40,567 bases of DNA from Thermodesulfobacteriota bacterium (GCA_028282145.1 JANQIN010000039.1:1-40567); one strand, 5' to 3'; positions 18,921-26,573 are shown, numbered from the stretch's first letter. A program made the numbers and translations. Notes: generated by a model from the letters alone, not told the origin.

Positions 18921-19253
18921 CTAAAAGTACTCTTCTTGAAGACCGATGAAGGTGGCGTTGCAATTGTTCGAATGAGAGTAAAAGCGGGCCTTTTTGTTGG
19001 CCATATATGCGGAGAGGGCATACGAATGAAGCAGATTGAAACGCGTTTCGCTCATCAAGCTCTTTTCAATAATGACCGCCCCACTACAGCTATGGTCATC
19101 ATGGGTATAACCATCATTCAGATACACAATGACTTGATCGGCATTGCCGTTACCGATCTTGATTCCCTTGATCGTTCCATAGCCGATATTTCCAGCAAAA
19201 GATGCCGCTACAGTGCAACAAGAAAGAATGATCGCAATCATCAAAACACGCAT
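18921..19253 (-). CDS. Small secreted protein, member 4 of local paralogous family
   Basis: Signal peptide MRVLMIAIILSCCTVAASFA; RFNLLHSYALSAYMANKKARFYSHSNNC; AAGGAGAATTCC RBS. Confidence 0.75.
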   Translation of the reverse strand: MRVLMIAIILSCCTVAASFAGNIGYGTIKGIKIGNGNADQVIVYLNDGYTHDDHSCSGAVIIEKSLMSETRFNLLHSYALSAYMANKKARFYSHSNNCNATFIGLQEEYF

Positions 19254-19282
19254 TTGGAATTCTCCTTATCTCTTAGAAAATA

Positions 19283-19324
19283 AAAAAGCCGCAACAAGAC
19301 CCGTCTGGGCCTATTGCGGCTTTT
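19283..19324. terminator. Intrinsic terminator-like hairpin in a divergent intergenic region
   Basis: AAAAGCCGCAA caagacccgtctgggccta TTGCGGCTTTT. Confidence 0.7.
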
Positions 19325-19634
19325 GATACAATTGTTGCAAGTGCTGAACCATGCACCCCTCCATCAAAAAACTATGAGATTCAATCACAATTACCAGAAG
19401 GATAAGCAAACCCCAGCACGACAATCAACTTAATTTTTTTAAATAAAATCAGTCATTTAAAACATTTTTGGTCATATTTCTCCCGCCGTCTTTTTTACCG
19501 GACTGTCATGTATCCTTTGTTTCGGGCATACTACCGAGCTCTCTTACTGTGAAGGGGAAGGCCTTTATCCCTTATATAATGAAAAGGTCATTTCATGATT
19601 CACAGCCCGGACGTTCAAGACCTTTGAGGTACTG

Positions 19635-20393
19635 TTGCTGCAACACGCCATCTCTTTAATCGTTCACGGATCGTTAAAAGACTTCCTGGCAAGGGAGTTA
19701 AGGGGGAAAAGGTGTGTCTTTCATATCAAAGGGAACCCATCCATCAAAGATACCTTGGAAGCCGTCGGAGCCCCTCACCCGGAAATTGCCGGGATTCTGG
19801 TCAACAAGAGATCGGTGGACTTCAGCTATCAGATTCAGGGAGGAGAGGATATCGAAATATTTCCCGCCGAAGCCTTTCCCAGTGGTCTCGCACCCCTTCA
19901 GCCACCGCTCCCCACTCCACCGATCTTTATCGTCGATGTGAATCTGGGAAAGCTTGTCGGTAAGCTTCGCCTGATGGGATTCGACTCCCTTTACAAAAAC
20001 GATCTTGATGATCACCGGATCGTCCGGATTGCCAGCGAACAGCAGCGAGTCATTCTGACCCGTGACCGGGGGTTGCTGAAACACGGAGCCGTGGTCTGGG
20101 GGTATTGGGTCCGAACTACCGACCCTTCTGAGCAGTTGCTTGAGGTGGCACGACGCTATGACTTGCAGGAGCATCTGGCCCCGATGACCCGCTGCAGTGC
20201 TTGTAACGGGCTCACAGCAGAAGTGGCCAAAGAGGAAATTGCCGATCGCCTGCAGCCACGAACTCGAAAATACTACGACCGTTTCCGACTCTGCAGAGAC
20301 TGCGGAAAGATCTACTGGGCAGGGTCTCACTACCGAAAGATTCTGGAATGGGTTGAGGCGCTTGCCGGTCCGGAGAAAAAACGTCAGACTTGA
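19635..20393 (+). CDS. Mut7-C RNase domain protein with N-terminal ubiquitin/ThiS-like Mut7-C domain
   Basis: FIVDVNLGKLVGKLRLMGFDSLYKNDLDDHRIVRIASEQQRVILTRDRGLLKH; zinc-ribbon RCSACNG...RLCRDCGKIYWAGSHY; N-terminal beta-grasp-like region. Confidence 0.88.
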   Translation: MLQHAISLIVHGSLKDFLARELRGKRCVFHIKGNPSIKDTLEAVGAPHPEIAGILVNKRSVDFSYQIQGGEDIEIFPAEAFPSGLAPLQPPLPTPPIFIVDVNLGKLVGKLRLMGFDSLYKNDLDDHRIVRIASEQQRVILTRDRGLLKHGAVVWGYWVRTTDPSEQLLEVARRYDLQEHLAPMTRCSACNGLTAEVAKEEIADRLQPRTRKYYDRFRLCRDCGKIYWAGSHYRKILEWVEALAGPEKKRQT

Positions 20394-20485
20394 CGCAGGA
20401 CAAAGCCTGCAACCCGGATTCATCCTAAACTGAGTCCCAATCAGACGATAAAGATTCAAAACGATAGCGTCAGAGGAGAACGACT

Positions 20486-20725
20486 ATGGGTGGATGTGGA
20501 TGCAACGGCTCCCACAGCGGACAGTCGATGGTTGACAAGTTACGAATGAAAGGCTTCAGCGGCAATCCGATGCCAGCAGCGGTAAAGATTATCTGCAGTT
20601 GCGAAAAGGAATTTATGATGGAAACTCTGGAGAGCCGGTGCCCACACTGCGGCATGGTCTACGGTGTGACTCCCTGCAGCGCCGCTGACGCCAACAATAT
20701 CGAAGCGGCCGGTATCAACTACTGA
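20486..20725 (+). CDS. Small Cys-rich protein with zinc-ribbon-like motifs (79 aa)
   Basis: MGGCGCNGSHSG...IICSCEKEFMMETLESRCPHCGMVYGVTPC; GGAG RBS; followed by terminator. Confidence 0.75.
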   Translation: MGGCGCNGSHSGQSMVDKLRMKGFSGNPMPAAVKIICSCEKEFMMETLESRCPHCGMVYGVTPCSAADANNIEAAGINY

Positions 20726-20751
20726 GGATTTGTCTGCATAGTGTAAAAAGT

Positions 20752-20785
20752 AACGGCCCCCGCCTGTTGGCGAGGGCCGTTTTTG
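20752..20785 (+). terminator. Rho-independent terminator
   Basis: ACGGCCCCCGCctgttgGCGAGGGCCGTTTTT. Confidence 0.85.
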
Positions 20786-21046
20786 TAAATGGCGTGCGAA
20801 TTTTTGACTGGGATTCTCCTACTACACTCGGAACATCACATCGCTCTCTGCGTGGCCCGATTCCCGTCCACTATTACGATGGGCGAATGTTTCGTAATTT
20901 GCGATTAGGGATTCCCCTACTACGTCGAAGGCTTCCTGCCTTCTCCTGCGTGGGCTCCCCTCACCTCGCTGACGCGAGCATCCCTGCTCGCTCTTCTGAC
21001 ATTTAGTCAGCGCTTCGGTTCGCTTCGAATTCCAAATCGCATAAAA

Positions 21047-21086
21047 AACAAACGCCCCGCACATGACTTGTGCGGGGCGTTGATTT
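21047..21086 (-). terminator. Rho-independent terminator downstream of tRNA-Arg
   Basis: AACGCCCCGCACaagtcatgtGCGGGGCGTT with flanking A/T tracts (read on the minus strand). Confidence 0.8.
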
Positions 21087-21089
21087 TTA

Positions 21090-21166
<77 letters not shown>

Positions 21167-21228
21167 ACGAGGGGGAATTTATACCGTATGCCTCTTGGGA
21201 ACGCAACAATTTTTCGTGCCTTCAGGGG

Positions 21229-21256
21229 TTGCTGTCACCGGCGCACAGGCTATACT
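21229..21256 (+). promoter_or_regulatory. Sigma70-type promoter for putative sRNA/leader
   Basis: TTGCTG - 16 nt - TATACT. Confidence 0.6.
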
Positions 21257-21262
21257 ATACAC

Positions 21263-21426
21263 ATAAGGAGAAAGGAGTCGAGAACTCGGATTGAGTTAAA
21301 AAGACATCATATCTCCTGACCGTCCGACACGGACGGAATTCATCGTCCTGCCCCGCAGGACGAAGATGCCGGAAGAAAAAACCCGGCAGAACGAGGAGGA
21401 GCCCCCTGAAAACAGGGGGCTTTTCT
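21263..21426 (+). ncRNA. Putative structured sRNA or 5' leader with several hairpins, GGA motifs and terminator
   Basis: Hairpins AACTCggattGAGTT, CCGTCCGacaCGGACGG, TCGTCCTGCcccGCAGGACGA, TGCCGGgaagaaaaaacCCGGCA-like and terminator GCCCCCTGaaaaCAGGGGGCTTTT; nine GGA trinucleotides. Confidence 0.55.
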
Positions 21427-21519
21427 CGTTTTACCTCTGTCACTTTCTGTTCGTCAAATGAATACGGCGTTGGTATACTCGCAGCATCTGACGACTTTAT
21501 TTCCCGACGAGGAGCCATC

Positions 21520-22041
21520 GTGAACCCACTCTGGTCCAACATCTTCCGCAAATCTGCCGAGAAAGATTCTCTTGCTTACTTTCTGGGGACGATCGCGGTC
21601 TTTTCCGAACTCAACAAAAAAGACCTGACCTTTGTGGAGTCCCTGGTGCACGTGAGACGGTACACCGCGGGTGAAACGATCTTCGCCGAAGGAGATATCG
21701 GCTCCGGGATGTACATCGTCCGTAGCGGTCGGGTTCAGATCTCCAGCCGCGATGCCAACCTGAACGACCGGGAGCTGGCCAAGCTGGGACCGGGGGATTT
21801 CTTCGGAGAGACCACTCTGACCTCCCCCAAACCGCGCAGTGCCTCAGCCCGCGCGATTACCAATTGCGAACTGATCGGCCTCTTTCGTTCGGACCTGCTG
21901 GATGCGATTCACAAGCATCCGTCGACCAGTTCACATATCCTGTTGGGTCTGTCCCGGGTCCTGAGTGAACGCCTGCAGACCGCTGCCCAGCAGTTACGGG
22001 ATACCGGCCATCGCAAACCACTGTCTGAGGATCGCTCATGA
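21520..22041 (+). CDS. Cyclic nucleotide-binding domain protein (GTG start)
   Basis: FSELNKKDLTFVESLVHVRRYTAGETIFAEGDIGSGMYIVRSGRVQIS...LGPGDFFGETTLTSPKPRSASARAITNCELIGLFRSDL. Confidence 0.9.
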   Translation: MNPLWSNIFRKSAEKDSLAYFLGTIAVFSELNKKDLTFVESLVHVRRYTAGETIFAEGDIGSGMYIVRSGRVQISSRDANLNDRELAKLGPGDFFGETTLTSPKPRSASARAITNCELIGLFRSDLLDAIHKHPSTSSHILLGLSRVLSERLQTAAQQLRDTGHRKPLSEDRS

Positions 22042-23168
22042 TCTCCAACGGTATCACACGTGCCCAGGCGGCTCTGATCTTTATCCTGCTGACGATGGCG
22101 ATTGCGGCAGGCCTGTCGCTGTTCACCTCGGCCTCCACCATCATCGGGTTGATTCAGCGTGCTACCGAGGGACTGTTCCTGCCGCTGCTGTTGGCCATCA
22201 TTCTGTCGTTCCTGTTGGAGCCACTGGTCCAACGCTTTGAGCGGGAGGGGGTTAGCCGAACAGCATCGATCTTCATCTGCTTCTTTATCACCGCCCTGCT
22301 GCTTGGTATGGCTGTCGCGGCCCTGGCCCCCAAAGATTGGGGGGGGATGTGGTCCGCCCTGCGAGCCGATTTCCCCCGCTATCTGAGCAGCGGTGTCGCC
22401 TTTCTGGAAGACCTGCAGCAGCGGATGGTGGAATACGCCCCGATGATCAGCGAGTTCGACCTGCCCGGCAAGGCACAGGTCCTGGCCAACGATCTTTTTG
22501 CCGGCATTCTGATGGCGACCCCCCGGGTGACCCTCCAGGTGGGTAGTCTGATGGTGATCGTGCCTCTGTTCGCCTTCTTCTTCCTCAGGGATGGCCAGAA
22601 GATCATGCGGGGCATTATCGATCTCACCCCCAACCGTTACTTTGAACTGGCGCTGGACCTGACCTCCAATATCAACCACCAGATGGCCTACTTTATCCGT
22701 GGCCGCATTCTGGAGGCATTGATTATCGGTCTGGTGGTCGGTTTCGGTCTGTCTCTGACCGATATCCGTTATGCTCCGGTACTCGGAATTATTGCCGGCA
22801 TCACCAACCTGGTCCCCTATGTCGGCCCGATCGTCGGTATGATTCCCGGAATTCTGATCGCGTTTGTCGACCTGGGGCTGGGATGGCAGTTCGCCTGGGT
22901 CGTGATCCTGTATATCGTCATCGCCCAGGTCATTATCGACAACTTTATTCTGATCCCGATTCTGATTTCCCGTGTGGCCAACCTGCACCCCCTCTGGGTC
23001 ATCCTGGCCATCATCATGGGAGGACGTCTCTACGGGGTTATCGGCATGATCATTGGCGTACCGATCTTCAGCATCCTGCGTATCCTCTTTATCGAGGTTC
23101 GAAACTACCGCAGCACCTTCACCCTTCCGGTTTCGGCCTATCAACCGCTAAATCCCAGACAGGAGTGA
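22038..23168 (+). CDS. AI-2E family transporter / PerM-like permease
   Basis: Multi-TM; LPLLLAIILSFLLEPLVQRFERxG, GLVVGFGLSLTDIRYAPVLGIIAGITNLVPYVGPIVGMIPGILIAF, signature VIDNFILIPILISRVANLHPLWVILAIIMGGRLYGVIGMIIGVPI. Confidence 0.92.
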   Translation: MISNGITRAQAALIFILLTMAIAAGLSLFTSASTIIGLIQRATEGLFLPLLLAIILSFLLEPLVQRFEREGVSRTASIFICFFITALLLGMAVAALAPKDWGGMWSALRADFPRYLSSGVAFLEDLQQRMVEYAPMISEFDLPGKAQVLANDLFAGILMATPRVTLQVGSLMVIVPLFAFFFLRDGQKIMRGIIDLTPNRYFELALDLTSNINHQMAYFIRGRILEALIIGLVVGFGLSLTDIRYAPVLGIIAGITNLVPYVGPIVGMIPGILIAFVDLGLGWQFAWVVILYIVIAQVIIDNFILIPILISRVANLHPLWVILAIIMGGRLYGVIGMIIGVPIFSILRILFIEVRNYRSTFTLPVSAYQPLNPRQE

Positions 23169-23194
23169 GAGCCCAGGTCTCTTTTGACCCGTTT

Positions 23195-23222
23195 TTGCAT
23201 GACAAGGGGGACGACTTATGCT
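23195..23222 (+). promoter_or_regulatory. Putative sigma70 promoter for efp-epmA
   Basis: TTGCAT - 16 nt - TATGCT upstream of efp. Confidence 0.5.
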
Positions 23223-23280
23223 TAAATGCCCCGTTTTTCGACATAAAAGACCTGAATCGATATAGAAGGAGAACGTTTCA

Positions 23281-23844
23281 ATGTATACCTGTTCCGACCT
23301 GAAGAAGGGACTGAAGCTGCTGATCGACGATCAGCCCCATGTGATCGTTGAGTTTGACTTTTCCAAGCCGGGCAAAGGCCAGGCGCTGTATCGCTGCAAG
23401 CTGCGCAACATGATCTCCGGTGCCCAGTTCGACCGAACCTACCGCAGCGGTGAAAGCTTCCACCCGGCCAGCCTGGAAGAGCGCGACATGCAGTATCTGT
23501 ACAAGGACGAGACCGGTTATGTCTTTATGGACAACCAGTCCTACGAACAGATCAGCCTCAGCGAAGAGGCCCTGGGCGATAACCAGTACTTCCTGATCGA
23601 CAACATGATGGTCAAGATTCTCATGTTTGACGAACAGGGGATCGACATCACCCTGCCCAACTTTGTTGAGCTGGAAGTCTCCCAGGCCGACCCCTGGGTG
23701 AAAGGGGATACGGCCGCCGGCAACAACAAACCGGCCACCGTGATTACAGGCTACAACCTGCAGGTCCCCTCCTTCGTCGAAACCGGCGACATCATCCGGA
23801 TCGACACCCGTACCGGCGAATACGTCACCCGGGTCAAGGAATAG
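23281..23844 (+). CDS. efp: Elongation factor P
   Basis: EFDFSKPGKGQALYRCKLRNMISGAQFDRTYRSGE...GYNLQVPSFVETGDIIRIDTRTGEYVTRVKE; GGAG RBS. Confidence 0.97.
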   Translation: MYTCSDLKKGLKLLIDDQPHVIVEFDFSKPGKGQALYRCKLRNMISGAQFDRTYRSGESFHPASLEERDMQYLYKDETGYVFMDNQSYEQISLSEEALGDNQYFLIDNMMVKILMFDEQGIDITLPNFVELEVSQADPWVKGDTAAGNNKPATVITGYNLQVPSFVETGDIIRIDTRTGEYVTRVKE

Positions 23845-23846
23845 AG

Positions 23847-24749
23847 ATGCCTCAGCAGGGCCCGGCCACACGGCTGGAGAATTTGCACCAGCGGGCCCGG
23901 ATTGTTCAGACGATCCGGGCCTTCTTTGTTGCACAGGGGTTCCTTGAGGTGGAAACCCCGCACCGCATTCCGGCCAATGCACCGGAAAAGCATATCCTGC
24001 CCTACAGCTCGGACGGCTGGCAGCTCCAGACTTCCCCCGAACTGGCCATGAAGCGTCTACTGGCTGCCGGAGCAACCGAACTGTTTCAGATCTGCCGCTG
24101 CTGGCGCCAGGAAGAACGGGGCAATCGCCACCTGACCGAATTCACCCTGCTGGAATGGTATCGGGCCCAAAGCGACTACCGGCAGTTGATGGCGGACTGC
24201 GAAATACTCTTCCGCAGCCTCTGCCCTTCGGGGCAACTGACCTACCAGGGCACCACCATCGATCTCACCCTCCCCTTTGAACGCCTGACAGTTGCGGAGG
24301 CTTTCAACCGCTACACCGATACCACGACCGACCGGGCTCTCGCGAACGGCCGTTTTGACGAAATCTACGCCTTCGAGATCGAACCGCGTCTGGGAAGAGA
24401 TCGTCCCACCTTCCTGGTCGACTTCCCCCTGCCTCTGGCCGCATTGGCGCGACGCAAAAAAGGGGAGCCCGTTGCGGAGCGGTTTGAGCTGATTGTCGCC
24501 GGGATGGAATTGGCCAACGCTTTCTCCGAGCTGACCGATACCGCGGAGCAGCGACATCGTTTTGAGCAGGAGATTTTCGAGATTCGAAAAGAAGGCAGGG
24601 CTGCCTCCATGCCGGAACCTTTTCTGAAAGAACTTGAGCAGATGCCTCCCGCTGCCGGTATCGCGCTGGGTGTCGACCGACTGGTAATGCTGCTGCTGAA
24701 TGTCGACAAAATCGACCGAGTCGTGGCTTTTTCTCCCGAAGAACTCTAA
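23847..24749 (+). CDS. epmA: EF-P lysine aminoacylase EpmA (GenX/PoxA)
   Basis: Class II lysyl-tRNA synthetase catalytic-core paralog: FLEVETPHRIPANAPEKHILPY, FQICRCWRQEERGNRHLTEFTLLEWYRA, PPAAGIALGVDRLVMLLL; lacks OB-fold; starts 2 nt after efp. Confidence 0.93.
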   Translation: MPQQGPATRLENLHQRARIVQTIRAFFVAQGFLEVETPHRIPANAPEKHILPYSSDGWQLQTSPELAMKRLLAAGATELFQICRCWRQEERGNRHLTEFTLLEWYRAQSDYRQLMADCEILFRSLCPSGQLTYQGTTIDLTLPFERLTVAEAFNRYTDTTTDRALANGRFDEIYAFEIEPRLGRDRPTFLVDFPLPLAALARRKKGEPVAERFELIVAGMELANAFSELTDTAEQRHRFEQEIFEIRKEGRAASMPEPFLKELEQMPPAAGIALGVDRLVMLLLNVDKIDRVVAFSPEEL

Positions 24750-24887
24750 CCGCCCGACCCACACATTCCATCCGCCTACAACAAACCCTCATCTCCTCCT
24801 AACCTAAAACTAACACTACAAAGTATTCTTGGACTCACCTAAGAAACCAAGTCATTTCAAGCTTCACTCTATGGAGGACAATACCCC

Positions 24888-25652
24888 ATGAAGAAACTGC
24901 TGACCCTGCTGCTGACCGGGATGATGGCCCTGTCGATCTTTTCTGCTCCTGCTCTGGCCGGCGACCAGGGTCCCAAAATGACCCAAGTCGTCCCTGGGAA
25001 ATACACCGCCTTTGAAAACCACGGCCGCGTCTACATCATCGGCAAGGATGCGACTGTCGCAAAATTCAAAAAGTCCGGCCATCTGCCCTACACCCGTACC
25101 CTGCTGGGTGCCGGCCCCAAAGGCCAGACCGTCGTCTTCGAAGTAGACAAGAAGAACCCCAAGCTGGCTGACCAGCTGGTTGCCGCTTACAAGAAGACCC
25201 CCTACCGGATGATGGACAACGGAAAGGACATGTTCGTTTACCGTGCCCATAGCCGCACTTACGTGATCGGCACTCCCAAGACCAACGCCAAGTTTATGAA
25301 AAGCGGTCACCTGCCCTACACCAAGACCATTATCGGTGGCGGTCCCTTCGGCGACACTCTGGTTTACGAAGTGGCCAAGAAGAAGCCCGAATTCGTCAAA
25401 GACCTCATGAAGCGTTTCGAGTCCACCCCCTTTGAGCTGGAAAGCAACGGCAAAGACTACTTCGTCTATAAGCTCAAAGGGCGTGTCTACGTCATCGGCC
25501 AGGCCAAGACCAATGCCAAGTTCAAGAAATCCGGTCACCTGCCTTACACCCGCACCCTGTTGGGTGCCGGTCCTAACGGCGAGACCGTTGTTTTCGAAGT
25601 GAACAAGAAGGACAAATCTCTGGCAGATCGCCTGCAGAAATCGTATCTGTAA
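24888..25652 (+). CDS. Secreted protein composed of three ~76-aa repeats
   Basis: Signal peptide MKKLLTLLLTGMMALSIFSAPALA; GRVYVIGxxxTNAKFKKSGHLPYTRTLLGAGPxGxTVVFEV repeated three times with exact 228-bp spacing. Confidence 0.9.
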   Translation: MKKLLTLLLTGMMALSIFSAPALAGDQGPKMTQVVPGKYTAFENHGRVYIIGKDATVAKFKKSGHLPYTRTLLGAGPKGQTVVFEVDKKNPKLADQLVAAYKKTPYRMMDNGKDMFVYRAHSRTYVIGTPKTNAKFMKSGHLPYTKTIIGGGPFGDTLVYEVAKKKPEFVKDLMKRFESTPFELESNGKDYFVYKLKGRVYVIGQAKTNAKFKKSGHLPYTRTLLGAGPNGETVVFEVNKKDKSLADRLQKSYL

Positions 25653-25679
25653 GAGTCAGAAGTTGCAGCACAACGGATG

Positions 25680-25710
25680 AAAGAGCTGGACCTTCGGGTT
25701 CAGCTCTTTC
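25680..25710 (+). terminator. Rho-independent terminator
   Basis: AAAGAGCTGGACCttcgGGTTCAGCTCTTTCTATTT. Confidence 0.8.
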
Positions 25711-25726
25711 TATTTGCCCAAGGATG
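25685..25726. repeat. 42-bp perfect direct repeat, copy 1
   Basis: GCTGGACCTTCGGGTTCAGCTCTTTCTATTTGCCCAAGGATG. Confidence 0.95.
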
Positions 25727-25835
25727 GGCAGCTCAAAATCCGGAGGAACCGGAGGATTTTGCGAGTGTAGCAAAACCACGCTTTTGCGAAACGATTATGC
25801 CCTGACCCATGGATGGAGCAGGGCATCCAACTGTT

Positions 25836-25877
25836 GCTGGACCTTCGGGTTCAGCTCTTTCTATTTGCCCAAGGATG
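25836..25877. repeat. 42-bp perfect direct repeat, copy 2
   Basis: Identical to 25685-25726. Confidence 0.95.
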
Positions 25878-25883
25878 AGCGGC

Positions 25884-26171
25884 TCACTTCCCGGTAGGAA
25901 CAAACTGCAGGTTCACCTTGTATTTGCCCTGCTCCAGCCCCTGCGGCAAAGACCTCTTATCGGGCACCATAAGGATCAGAACCTGCCCATTGAGCGGATC
26001 ACTGCTGTGCTGGCGGTTTTTCCGCTTCTGTCCGTTGTTGGGCACAGCTCCCCTTTTTTGCCTTGGAGGGCGAACCGCCAGTATACGTGCCTCGACATTC
26101 TTTGCACCCGGGTGGGCGCGCTGGTCCTTTTTCCAGGCCAACGGTTGGGTCGTTCCGATGACAATATCCAT
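25884..26171 (-). CDS. Small hypothetical protein (95 aa)
   Basis: ATG at 26171 preceded by AAAGGAG at good spacing; MDIVIGTTQPLAWKKDQRAHPGAKNVEARILAV...NGQVLILMVPDKRSLPQGLEQGKYKVNLQFVPTGK. Confidence 0.6.
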   Translation of the reverse strand: MDIVIGTTQPLAWKKDQRAHPGAKNVEARILAVRPPRQKRGAVPNNGQKRKNRQHSSDPLNGQVLILMVPDKRSLPQGLEQGKYKVNLQFVPTGK

Positions 26172-26334
26172 TCCCTGGCTCCTTTCATGACTTTCCCTAG
26201 TCCTGTCATTGTTTCTTTTCGGCCACCAGGTCAAAAAACTTTAGCCTCTCGGAACAGAGGGGCATTTTTGAGTGAGCGGGATCATACTCCCTCGAAAAAC
26301 CCTTTTAAAAGTCGTCGGATATCTGACTTAACAC

Positions 26335-26365
26335 TTGACCCCAGCGCCCGGGTCGGGATATTAAT
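26335..26365 (+). promoter_or_regulatory. Sigma70-type promoter for the riboswitch leader
   Basis: TTGACC - 18 nt - TATTAA(T). Confidence 0.6.
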
Positions 26366-26414
26366 GAGTTTGTAGTAGACAGGGTTAGAATCGATTCAGT
26401 ACCAGAGGAAAGAC

Positions 26415-26503
26415 CAGCACCTCCGAAAAGAGCAAACTCAGGGCAACCTGAGGGCGCAGAACCACGGGCCCAGATTTGGGCAGCCGAGTCGCCGAAGAGG
26501 TAA
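26415..26503 (+). ncRNA. GEMM-I class riboswitch (cyclic di-GMP-I / 3',3'-cGAMP family)
   Basis: ACCTCCGAAAAGAGCAAACTCAGGGCAACCTGAGGGCGCAGAACCACGGGCCCAGATTTGGGCAGCCGAGTCGCCGAAGAGGT: GCAAAC, GNRA-capped stem TCAGG-GCAA-CCTGA, GGGCGCAGAACCACGGG, CAGCCGAGTCGCCGA and closing P1 ACCTC/GAGGT. Confidence 0.85.
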
Positions 26504-26544
26504 TCGATGATGTATGGAGCAGTCTTTTCCGTTCCAGTCAGTCG

Positions 26545-26573
26545 TCCGTCTTCGGTTGAAGATGGATTTTTTT
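26545..26573 (+). terminator. Intrinsic terminator, likely the riboswitch expression platform
   Basis: TCCGTCTTCggttGAAGATGGATTTTTTT between riboswitch and ORF 26617. Confidence 0.85.

Noticed and set aside
10487-19253. Classical mobile element (IS/transposon/prophage) carrying the RHS island
   Set aside because: No transposase, integrase or terminal inverted repeats visible; A/T-richness alone is insufficient.
19635-20459. 253-aa minus-strand ORF 19698-20459 overlapping Mut7-C gene
   Set aside because: Plus-strand frame has the clear Mut7-C and zinc-ribbon motifs; the minus ORF is a shadow.
21909-23144. 411-aa hydrophilic ORF on the minus strand
   Set aside because: Antisense shadow of the AI-2E-type transporter (Asp/Gln/Gly-rich composition mirrors hydrophobic codons).
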